This document shows positions 50,347 through 59,493 of a stretch of 64,000 nucleotides of DNA, piece after piece. The DNA comes from Otis tarda (Eukaryota > Chordata > Aves > Otidiformes > Otididae). The notes beneath the pieces are model-generated. The model made no database searches. It had not been told where the DNA came from and was given only the letters and a program-made list of their open reading frames with translations. The position numbers were made by a program, and so were the translations under genes. The stretch spans positions 43,717,371 to 43,781,370 of the forward strand of contig CM048557.1 in NCBI GenBank assembly GCA_026413225.1, read 5' to 3'. Each line of letters opens with the position of its first letter. Within the stretch, counting starts at the first letter, position 1.

Positions 50347-51045
50347 GCAAACTTGCTGAGAGTGCACTCAATTCCACTGTCCATGTTGCTGACAAAACAG
50401 TGCTGGTCTCAACAATGACCCTTGAGGAACGCTACTCACCCCGAGTCTCCACTTGGGCATCGAGCCTTTGACCACAACTCTTTGAGTGTGACCATCCAGT
50501 TGATTCCTTATCCACCGAGTGGTCTGTCTATCAAATCCATGTCTTTCTAGTTTAGAGACAAGAATGTTGCGTGGGACAATGTCTAATGCTTTGCACAAAT
50601 CCAGGTAGATGACATCAGTTGCTCTTCCCTTATCCACCGACACTGCAACCCCATCGCAGAAGGCCACCAAATTGGTCAGGCATGAATTGCCCTTAGTGAA
50701 GCTGTGTTGGCTGTCACCAGTCACCTCCTTATTTTCCATGTGCCTTAGCATACTTTCCAGGAGGATCTGCTCCATGATCTTGCTGGGCACAGAAGTGAGA
50801 CTGACCAGCCTGTAGACCCCCATGTCTTCATTTTTTCCCTTTTTAAAAATGGGAGTTATGTTTCCCCTTTTCCAGTCAATGGAAACTTCACCAGACTGCC
50901 ATAACTTCTCAAATATGATGGACAGTGGCTTAGCAGCTTCATCAGCCAGTTCCCTCAGGACCCACACATGCATCTCATCAGGTCCCATGGACTTGTGCAC
51001 CTTCAGGTTCCTCAGATGGTCTCAAATCTGATTTTCTTCTCCAGT
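50347..51045 (-). mobile_element. CR1 LINE internal fragment, reverse-transcriptase region (copy 4)
   Basis: Read on the minus strand, this fragment matches the CR1 ORF2 region from just before the polymerase domain to just before the catalytic FADD motif. Homology stops at a SKFA-coding stretch near 50347. The element's own 3' end, with the ORF2 C-terminus, 3' UTR and octamers, is absent. That is unusual because CR1 integrates from its 3' end. A later deletion or rearrangement, or the wide spacing of old copies, would explain it. The upstream boundary near 51045 is approximate. Confidence 0.88.
50368..51000 (-). pseudogene. CR1 ORF2 reverse-transcriptase remnant
   Basis: About 210 codons are open. 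Recognisable blocks in order are [32 protein letters not shown], a degenerate [18 protein letters not shown] finger segment, [15 protein letters not shown], motif A as [11 protein letters not shown] (the usual form is YLDFSKAFD) and motif B as [12 protein letters not shown]. Shortly after motif B, a small deletion relative to the family pattern shifts the frame to a stop. The FADD catalytic motif is not present in frame, so it cannot encode an active polymerase. Confidence 0.88.
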
Positions 51046-51049
51046 GGGT

Positions 51050-53130
51050 GGTGTGTCATGCTGCTCAGCAGAACTAAATGAAAAATCCACACCACTGCCT
51101 GGAGAGAGAGGTCTCAATTTACTTCTTTCTATATTGCTCCCTCTACACCTACACTTTTTGATGGACAGTTTGTTCTATTTTTTAAAAAAAATTTTCATGT
51201 TGTTGTTGAATTAGCTTTTGGCCAAGTTAGAGAGTTGACTCTGCTGAATGCAGGGCTGGCATAAGGAAGTGTAAGCCTCCTTTTAGTAGCCATGAATTAT
51301 TACATCTGTTGAAGCTGTAATATGAAATTTCAACCTTAATTACATGTCTCACAGAAAAGTCAACAGCTTTTTGTAATGTGCAATCATTTGTTATGGTAAT
51401 AATAGCAAGAAATTTTGCAGTATTGTGCAATTTTATTAACAGGCAACTTTAGGAATCCTTTATTCATTCAAGTTTGGCAAAGTATTTAGACACATGAATT
51501 AAGTATTGCTGAGCTAATAAATGAGTACTCTGAAGAACAGGAATTAATTTATCCATGATTCAAATGGTTTGATGCCTCTAACTTAAGCTGTTCCACAATC
51601 AATTGAACTGAAGTGACAGTTCATGCAAAGCAAAACAGGGAGGTTTCACCCTCAATTCCTTCTCTCCTATTCCTACTCCTTTTTTCCTGTGCAGTCCTGC
51701 TCCCTTCTCTGCGATAGTTCTGACACTCACTGAACCCTTCTAATAAGCTGATTTAATTAACAAATTCATTAGAAACTGTACCAATTAGTCTTCTTCTAGG
51801 ATGATATGTTGTATAGGCCCATGGGAAATGACAACAAGGTCTACAGCTTGTGTAAGGAGTGTTGCTGAAGCTGAAGCATCTGGTCCTTTCAGCAACAATG
51901 AACTGCAAAATTGGAACTTCCTGTCTCATGAAATTGAAAACTATATTTCAGTATATTAATAAATTTCCTGAGACATGTGCCATATACTGTTACAATGCAT
52001 TATCTATATAACAATGGAATTGTAAGCCGTTTCACTTCTTAGATATGTCAAATTATTTGGATAACAAAACAATTTGGCAAGAAAAAGAGGATATTTGAAA
52101 AGGAAAATGATGTATTGCTATTAACTTAAAAATTCACCTTTCAATGACTAAATTAGGGAAGTCTTTTACATATCTGACCTTGCATTATTTTTACCTATCT
52201 ATTCTTGCATTATTTTTATTCCCCCTGTGGTGGAAGTCAACATACACCTTCAGAGGAACATTTTTGTCCATACTAACTGGACTTCATATTTTAAGAGAAG
52301 ATATAGCCCTATGAAATATGTTCTATCAGATGAGACCAATAAAATGTCAATCATGCAAATGAAATATCATATTTAACTTAGAGACGTAATAAATATACAC
52401 GTATACATAGTTGATTAGTACACAGTTTTGTATTACAACAGAGATGATCTAACAGTATGTAGCCAGTAGAAAACACTTTTTAATTGTTTAATTTTCTGAT
52501 ATATCATCAAATTGAATAACAGTTTTGCAATTGCTAGATCTGACATAAGGGAAATGGTGGGGCCATACTACATACATTAGAGAAAGGAGTTGGGTGGCAA
52601 GGAACCAGGAGCGGGACTAACTCTTCTAGTGTCAGACCACCCTTTCACCAGATTAAAACATCATACTCCAGTTTAATGATAGTGTACACACATATGCCTT
52701 TCATGCATACCTTTAGCATACAGTTTGGTGGTTGCCACTAATGACCTCTCTGGGCTGCCCCTTTCTTTATCCTGGTATTGCCTGTTACACAACTGTGTGA
52801 GGAAACAATTCAGGAAATCAAGCTGGTCAAAAAGAAATACAACCAGAAGATGATTAATTGATCAGTTTTGCACTGTGTCAGCTCCCTGAACTGCCACTGC
52901 ATGGCAGTGTAAGTGTTAAGGGAAAAAAAATGTAATTCGAAAAGAATTGAGCTTAAAATGTTGCAGAACCACATTTTCAAACAAACTATGCCTTCATTCA
53001 CTTATTTCTAAGATAGTAAGAAAGTAAAAAAAGTTTTTTCCTTTTTGCTTTTCTTTTCCTAATGTGTATTCCAGTTTAGCAATCTCAGAACTACTTAGTT
53101 TGGTCTTTCCAGTTTGTAGCTGACTCACTC
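51050..53130. other. Unique AT-rich sequence, no gene recognised
   Basis: ORFs are 67 codons or shorter and unrecognised. No LTR internal region or further CR1 sequence is visible. The short stretch 51050-51110 could still be part of CR1 copy 4, but I cannot align it confidently. Confidence 0.5.
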
Positions 53131-53355
53131 AGAGAAAAGCATTTCTTTGTCTCCCAAAGAGTGGTCAGGCACTGGAATGGCCTGCCCAGGGAGGTGGTGG
53201 AGTCGCCGTCCCTGGCAGTGTTCAAGAGGCAGCTTGATGAGAAGCTACAAGATATGGTTTAGTAGCTGTGGCAGCAACGGTAGTGGGAAGACGATTGGAC
53301 TAGATGATCTTATAGGTCCCATCCAACCATGTGATTCTAGGATTCTATGATTCTA
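53131..53355 (+). mobile_element. CR1 LINE 3' end (copy 5)
   Basis: A 225-bp CR1 tail. It starts in the last part of ORF2, where AGTGGTCAGGCACTGGAATG encodes the RVVRHWNRL-like segment, and continues through GGGAGGTGGTGGAGTCGCCG. It ends with GGACTAGATGATCTTATAGG and a GATTCTAGGATTCTATGATTCTA tail. Details such as the GCAACGGTAGTGGGAAGACG 3' UTR differ from copies 1-3, suggesting another CR1 subfamily. The coding remnant is broken. Confidence 0.92.
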
Positions 53356-54038
53356 AGCATCATGAGACAGCAGAATAATCTAAACACCTGCTGCTGCCCA
53401 TAGGCACTTTCTCCAACACAATTCCCATTTGTCTTGTCTTCCTTCCTCCCTTATACTGTCTCTAGCACTTGCCTGAATCTTGCATCGAGTTGATTCACCT
53501 CACTAGCGTGCTAAAGAATGAAGTATCCAACGTATCTCTGGAGAGAAACCACCTTGATCTACATTACTACACCTGGGCAGATGCTAGATGGATACTATCA
53601 CATGCAGCACTCAAAAATATATATCGCTTCTCTCTGTTACCGACCCCGAACTCCATCATGTACATAGGGGCACTTGCAGCACTTTCTAACCACCTCACTG
53701 CAGACATGTATGTGGCAGCCAGTACTATTTTGTCCCTGCTCCAGATTTCGGGAAATGGATAAAAAGGTATAAAGAATGGCAGTACTTTTGTGGATCTGAG
53801 AAGGTAGTACTGCTATGGATCAACAATCTATTACTGGGATAAGGGAAAACCAGGAAGGTCACAGCGCCTCGGAGGCACAATTCCTTCTGTGTGCTGCTCT
53901 TCAGCTGGTGCCGCTGAGCTCTGCCCCTGGCTCAATTTGGGTTGTAAAAGCACAATCTAACTCGCTGCCTTCTCACCAGGGAGTCATCAGCTTACTACAA
54001 CATTGCAGCAGCTAAAAACTTGCAAATATTTCCTTAGG

Positions 54039-54069
54039 TTTTTTCTTTTTTTTTTTTTTTTGTTTTTTT
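54039..54069. repeat. Poly-T tract
   Basis: About 31 bases, nearly all T, broken by single C and G residues. Confidence 0.85.
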
Positions 54070-54601
54070 ACTCTCTTGAGGAATAAATTCAAAAGACATC
54101 TCTATTTTGCCAAGATTATTTTGGAGATGGTATTTTACTTGCATCCTTCTCAACACAAAGACTCTTGTTTCTCAAAACCCCCTCTAGACCTAGAATACAC
54201 ACTGATGCATCTGCTTGTAAAAACATACAAAAAGCACAGTTCATAAAGATATTATCTCTCTTTTTATTTATTTATAGATTTACTTGGCACTTACTGGCCT
54301 AATGCAGTTATTTTAGGGACATACTTAGATACAGTATTAATGGCCAACTTCTCTGAGGGAATTATTGGCATTGCTACAGTTACATAGTGCTTCCAACATA
54401 TACAGATTTATTCTCTTGCATCCATAGCTTCTAAAAGCTAGCTTAAATACAAGTAAGGAAAAAAAAAAGAAATGTAAAGAGGCAGAAAAATTATTTTCTA
54501 TTTATTGTAAATTAAGACATTAAATAGTGATTTTCCATACTTACACTTTCTTCCACTCATTTTACTACATGATCAAATACTAATAAAAGTAAATATAGGG
54601 G

Positions 54602-54631
54602 TTTTTTTTCTTTTTTTTCCCTTTTTTTTTT
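54602..54631. repeat. Poly-T tract
   Basis: T runs interrupted by a few C residues. No SINE body is recognised beside it. Confidence 0.85.
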
Positions 54632-54671
54632 GACAAAGTGGTTCCTTACTTGCTTTATTCTAGGCATGTTC

Positions 54672-54756
54672 TATCCATGGTTAGAAATCAGCCATGACAG
54701 TGGTCTAATGCAAAATTTTTGTCCATGGAGAAATCAGGCATGACCATGGTCTACCC
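54672..54756. repeat. Imperfect duplication, period about 48 bp
   Basis: Two units share TCCATGG, then AGAAATCAG, CATGAC and TGGTCTA in the same order, starting at 54674 and 54722. The similarity is high over about 37 bases and the spacers differ. It is a small degenerate tandem repeat that I cannot assign to a known family. Confidence 0.7.
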
Positions 54757-55393
54757 CTGAATGTGATCTTAGTGTTTTATACCACTGACAAATCATTAAC
54801 ATCTGTTAATAACTCAACTAGTTACTTTGTTAGATTGTTTTAAAAAATGTTATGTACACCATAGATGTCTTCAACTCATAACCTATGTAACCTTTCCCAG
54901 CTGCTTAATCCGTATTTAAAATATTACTTTAAAATGCATACATGTTAAAAACTATCCCATTTCTTTGTCTCCAGACTACTTTTGTAACTATGCTAACATC
55001 TGTCCATTTCCACTCCCCAATTCCCACCTTAAATACTTATTTTCAGCATATATTTTTCTTGTAAATAGAATCCCATGTACTTTCTCACCTCCTAGCCCTC
55101 CACTTTCTGCTTTCCGCTCTTGCTCTCATTCCAGTCTATCCCTCATGGTTTCACTTAACTCATATTTTAAACACAGGATTGATATAGAGAAAAGATTATT
55201 TAAAGAGCTTCTTTGATTATCTCACACTAATTTAGGCTTGGGAAACAAAAAATGGGGACATGCCAGGCATCTACTGTGTCTAAAGGGAATAAACAAAGAG
55301 GAAAGGGAACAATGTACGGGAAAGGGGGTGTAGGTAGTTATGGGTGAAACTGCATAATGGAAATATTGGAACATTAGAAAATAATTCCTGGCT

Positions 55394-55500
55394 GTGAGAA
55401 GCAATAGGCTCTGCAGGAGCCTCCCAAGGGAAACAGAGGGAGCTTGTCACCTGGCACACTTTAAAATAGGCTGGACAAAAGCTGAGTTTGGGGCCAAGCA
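55394..55500 (+). mobile_element. Old CR1-like ORF2 C-terminal remnant
   Basis: The plus-strand translation reads SNRLCRSLPRETEG, then FKIGWTKAEF. This parallels the [25 protein letters not shown] block of the young copies, with more substitutions and a different middle, as expected of an older CR1 or related LINE group. No 3' UTR or octamer tail is recognisable downstream. Confidence 0.45.
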
Positions 55501-56044
55501 GCTTACAGAGGCACGAATTGAGGAGAAGAGCAGAGAGGAGTGGAGCAGCGAGGCGAGGCTGCTGAACTCAGCAGCGGGATAGGCATTTCTGAGTGCTGGT
55601 ACAGCAGCGGCAGGAGGAGGGAGGACATGATGGACAAAGGCTGTAACACCTCATTTGGAAACTGGCTGTGATTTTAAGTGTTGGTTCTACAGAAGTGGTA
55701 TAAACTGCCTCCAGTACAGCCCTGGGTAAAAGGCTAGCAGTTCTGGTACCGTTCCTCATTGCCATGAACAAGCGCATGAATAGGGAAAGAGATATCCAAT
55801 GTCCAAAATAAATGAATCAGATTCATAAACAATGTACAGGACAGTCCACATCACATTGAGAGCTAAGATTCTTAACATTATTTCTTTCTCACTATTAGAG
55901 TATAAGGGGTACTGAGACAATTTACATAACTCAAAAAAGGTACGTTACCATAAGTTATATTAATTCATTTTTTTGTTTGTTTGGTTTTTTGACAGTAATA
56001 CAATGGCATATCCTGAGGCTGTGGGAATCTAAACATATAAAATA

Positions 56045-56069
56045 ATTAAACACATATATTGTGTTTAAT
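56045..56069. repeat. Perfect inverted repeat, 9-bp stem, 7-nt loop
   Basis: ATTAAACAC at 56045-56053 is matched by GTGTTTAAT at 56061-56069 around ATATATT. It lies in AT-rich sequence, where such palindromes arise more easily. Confidence 0.8.
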
Positions 56070-58355
56070 ACAAACCATAACACACAGTATAATACTACAG
56101 GGTATTTTCTCTACAAATACGCTATATTTTTCCAGATCTGTCAGCTGACCCACAAATCCAAAACATTTCAAACTGAATTTCATTTTTGTCAGGAAGACTT
56201 TGTCATGGTTTCTGACTCATGTAAATGTCCTGATTATCTGTAGAAATGTTGAGATACTACAAAGAGAATCCAAGTGTTTCTACACTGTCTTCATTTATAC
56301 AGTTTCTTTTATCCCGAAGGATCTTGACACTCTTTATAAAATATACATATGGTGTGCCTACAAATACAAAAAAAAAAAGGCACACAGGAACAGAAATCAC
56401 TTTGACCAGCACTGAAAATCAGAGCATCTGTTTAACAGTGCACATCAATATTGTTCTTTAATTCACGGAAGGATTTAAATTGGAATAGTATATCTAGCCA
56501 GAATTATTAGCCCTTGTGCCCTTATTCAATCCTAACAGATTGTACATAGAAGGAAAAACAAAGGGCAAATTACAGAGCCTTGGATCACATTCACATGCAA
56601 ATTATTGTAAACTTGAGATAAGTTCTTACTATACAAAACTTGGATCTGTAAGGAAATATTCAAAGAATTTCAATGCTGAAATTCAAATGCCAAAACTAGA
56701 GTATAAGCTACAATATGCACACACACCCTATGAACAATTGTGCCAAAGGCCACTGATAAATCAAGTAACACTAATCCCAGAGAAAAGCCTTGACATTTGG
56801 TTGAAATAAGGACAATAAGTTTAGTTGATCAGGGATTATTTTTACTAGTTTTTTTTTTCCTGTAAAATGAAAAAAAAAACATTTCTCAGGAAATGATCAG
56901 TTTCAATACATTTTTATACACTTCTTTTAGATGACAATTGATGTTGTTTACATTTTCAGCCCAAAACTTGTTTTCCTAGTTCAAAATTACTTAAAAGTAG
57001 TTGAAAAGAAAAAAAGGAATAGAAGTAAAAACTTCCAAAATTCAAAATTAATTAAATTAAGAGTTTCGTTGGCCAAAACTCATTGTTTTTATAACAGTCT
57101 TCTGAGAGTTGAACTGTTCATTCCAATACAGAATTGTTTGCTATCCTGATAATTTTCCCAGGATAGGAAGACTGTTTTCTGCTTAAAACTGTTACAAATC
57201 TATCTCAAGCAGTTTGCATCAAGTAATGTGAACTTAACATGGCCTGATGCGAAACAACTGAGCCATGGTCATTTGGAAATGGTAACATTGTATAAGGACA
57301 ATGAACTCTTCCTTAAACCAATGTTTTTCAGAAACAGGCTCCACTACTGCTCACTCAAACAATAAAGACCAGAAATCAAAGAGGAATTAATGGTATAAAG
57401 GAAGTAGCTCTTGCAAAACAACAGATGGAATGAGATCGGAAACACATGTAGTAAGCTGAACTTTTTTAATAAGACCAAAATGACAGAATTGGAACAAAGG
57501 AACAAAATGGATAAACATGCACACAAATCAGCAGAACATTTGCTAACTAGAAATGGGTCTGTAATGCAGAGTCCAAATCTGGACTTGGATCCCAAATTAT
57601 TTTCTAAATCTGGGGCTTTAGATCCATGATGTTGGTCTAGATTTTTGCAGAAAGACTGGCAAATCATTAAATCTCTGTCATTACTAGATGAAAACTTTCT
57701 CCAAAGTTTCTAAGGTGAATTATTGATCTCATTTTTTTAATGTTGGTATTCTGGATCACATATAACATGGAAAGTCAGTTCACATCAAGATGCTGATCTA
57801 ACACTGAACTGTGTAAAAAGATGTTGAAGTACAAGCAACATGGACTGCATGGACTTCCCCAGATTCTGCCAAAGGTGAGAAACAGCTTTAAGGAAAAAAA
57901 CAGGGAGGTCAAACAGGTGGATCAGGAGAACAAGTTACACTTATTAACTTACTCTCCTGATAAACTGAAGTAAATGCTTTTGAAAAATGTCTTCTGTGTC
58001 TCTCTTAGACATAGTTTTCCAAATAGCACACCCATCCCAATGTGAGGCTGTGTTATGAATATGTAATTATGTCTGAAAATAGAAGAGATTGTTTAAATAA
58101 AGAGGAAAAAAAAATTAAAATAATCTGGAACTGTCGTTATTTGGATTAACCAGAGAAGTACTAAAACACTGCCTGTTGAATATATGTTTAATTTGTTAGG
58201 ACACAAGTTACCCTGATGATTCTCCTGATAAAATAATAAACTAGACTTTCTCCAAGTCCTTTAGATGGTAGTTGGCTTATGATAACATTTACCACTCTTC
58301 GAACACATGGTCTGGAAGTAAAAAACCCTTAATCCTCAAATGATATGAACTAATG
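56070..58355. other. Unique AT-rich sequence, no gene recognised
   Basis: ORFs up to 107 codons occur on both strands in overlapping positions (for example 57344-57667) with no recognisable features. There is no retroviral internal sequence next to the LTR that starts at 58356. Confidence 0.55.
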
Positions 58356-58528
58356 TGTCGTGGTTTTGTTAGTGAGGGGGGGCCTAAGGTGGTAGCTTCT
58401 GCAGGAAACTGCTAGAAGTCGCTCCCCTTTGTTCAGTGGACTTGGCCAGGCCTAGGGCGGACCTGCTGCTGGCCAAGGTCGAGCCGATTGGTAGCAGAAT
58501 GTCCCGTGATAATGCCTCTGCGATAACG

Positions 58529-58535
58529 TATTTAA
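58529..58535 (+). promoter_or_regulatory. TATA-like box of LTR copy B
   Basis: TATTTAA in the conserved context CGATAACGTATTTAAGAAGG, about 173 bases from the LTR start. The context is identical in copy A, so the element predates the divergence of the two insertions. Confidence 0.5.
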
Positions 58536-58767
58536 GAAGGGGAAAATAGAAAAAAAAGAGAGAAGAGAAGATGTGAAGAAGCTGAGCGGGGGCAGAGGTG
58601 CAGAGGGGGAGGCGCAGGCCTCATGGGCCTTGCAGGCCTCACCCTCTGGCCTCTCGCCAGGCAGCCAATTGGGCCCGACTCGGCCCGGCCCGGCTGCAAG
58701 AAGTGGAGAGGAGATGAGAAGGGAATAAGATGTAAAAAAGATCCTGAGAGACATCTACCACCCTGTT

Positions 58768-58974
58768 GTGAGTGAGGAACGGCTGCAGACGCCAAGGTCA
58801 GTTCAGAAAGGAGGGGGAGGAGTAATGCAGCTCCTGGCCAAGATTCCCCTGCAGCCTGTGGTGACGACCATGGTGGAGCAGGTTGTCCCCCTGCAGCCCA
58901 TGGAGGTCCACGGAGGAGCAGAGATCCACTTGGAGCCCGTGAAGGACCCCGTACCAGGGGAGGTGGATGCCTGA
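58768..58974 (+). other. Short sense ORF in LTR B, shared with LTR A
   Basis: A 68-codon ORF in the sense of the LTR. Its counterpart is at 49559-49753 (minus strand, 64 codons) in copy A. The two share GGGGVMQLLAKIPLQPVV and then a run that follows the CTGCAGCCC tandem repeat. It matches no retroviral protein that I recognise. Frame conservation between copies may simply reflect few indels in a young repeat. Coding function is not claimed. Confidence 0.2.
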
Positions 58975-59030
58975 AGGCAGCTGTGGCCCGTGGAGGGCCC
59001 GCTGGGACAGCCGTTCTGGAGAGACTGTAC
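58849..59030 (+). repeat. Degenerate tandem repeat inside LTR copy B
   Basis: Units resembling CTGCAGCCCATGGAGG start near 58849, 58891, 58929 and 58979, roughly 38-50 bases apart. They lie between the TATA-like box and the poly(A) signal and correspond to the array in copy A. Confidence 0.65.
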
Positions 59031-59311
59031 TCCGTGGAAGAGAGGACCCACACTGGAGCAGTTTCGTGAAGGACTGTGGCGTAGGGGTGGGACCCCACAA
59101 CAGAGCAGGGGAGGAATGTGAGGAGTTCTTCCCCCGACCATGAAGCAGCGGCGTGAAACAACGTATGATGAACTGACTGCAACCCCCATTCCCTCTTCCC
59201 CCCTGTGCCGCTCGGGAGGGGAAGGTAGTAGAGATAATGTTAAGTTTGGGAAGAGGGAGGGGTGGATGGAGGTTATCTTGTTCTCTGTCTCATTATCCTG
59301 CTGTTTGTAGT

Positions 59312-59317
59312 AATAAA
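59312..59317 (+). terminator. LTR polyadenylation signal AATAAA (copy B)
   Basis: AATAAA about 780 bases downstream of the TATA-like box. A transcript starting and ending within the solo LTR would be about 0.75 kb. Whether either signal is used is not known. Confidence 0.6.
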
Positions 59318-59493
59318 TGAATAGTTTTCCCCAAGTCGAGTCTGTTTTGCCTGTGACGGTAACTTTAAGGATTTCTCCCTGTCCTTATCTCAAACCTCGA
59401 GCCGTTTTTCCTTATATTTTCTCTCCCTGTTCTCTCAGAGGGTGGGGGGAGTGAGAGAGAGACTGCGTAGTCTGGTCCTGATCAGGGCTGAAC

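Larger units (their letters stand above)
53360..55390. other. Unique sequence with poly-T tracts, no gene recognised
   Basis: The plus-strand ORF at 53469-53762 (97 codons) covers a locally GC-richer stretch without a recognisable motif or splice context. Poly-T tracts at 54039-54069 and 54602-54631 and a duplicated 48-bp segment at 54672-54756 are listed separately. Confidence 0.5.
58356..59493 (+). mobile_element. Solo LTR of an endogenous retrovirus (copy B, plus orientation)
   Basis: This 1138-bp block is the inverted partner of 49039-50166. It starts TGTCGTGGTTTTGTTAGTGA, has TATTTAA at 58529-58535 and AATAAA at 59312-59317, and ends GGGCTGAAC. In the first ~155 aligned bases I count about ten mismatches to copy A, so the copies are related but not recent duplicates. 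The flanks do not match those of copy A, and GAACTA occurs on both sides of copy B, possibly from a target duplication. With no gag, pol or env beside it, it is best read as a separate solo LTR. The multi-frame ORFs inside, up to 216 codons antisense, follow from GC-rich composition. Confidence 0.85.

Noticed and set aside
50167-58355. Possible provirus internal region between the two LTRs
   Set aside because: The LTRs are inverted rather than direct, and the interval contains CR1 fragments and unique DNA, without recognisable gag, pol or env.
58532-59182. 216-codon ORF on the minus strand across LTR B
   Set aside because: It lies antisense in a GC-rich LTR that is open in several frames at once. 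The corresponding frame in LTR A is broken after about 127 codons. Base composition explains it.
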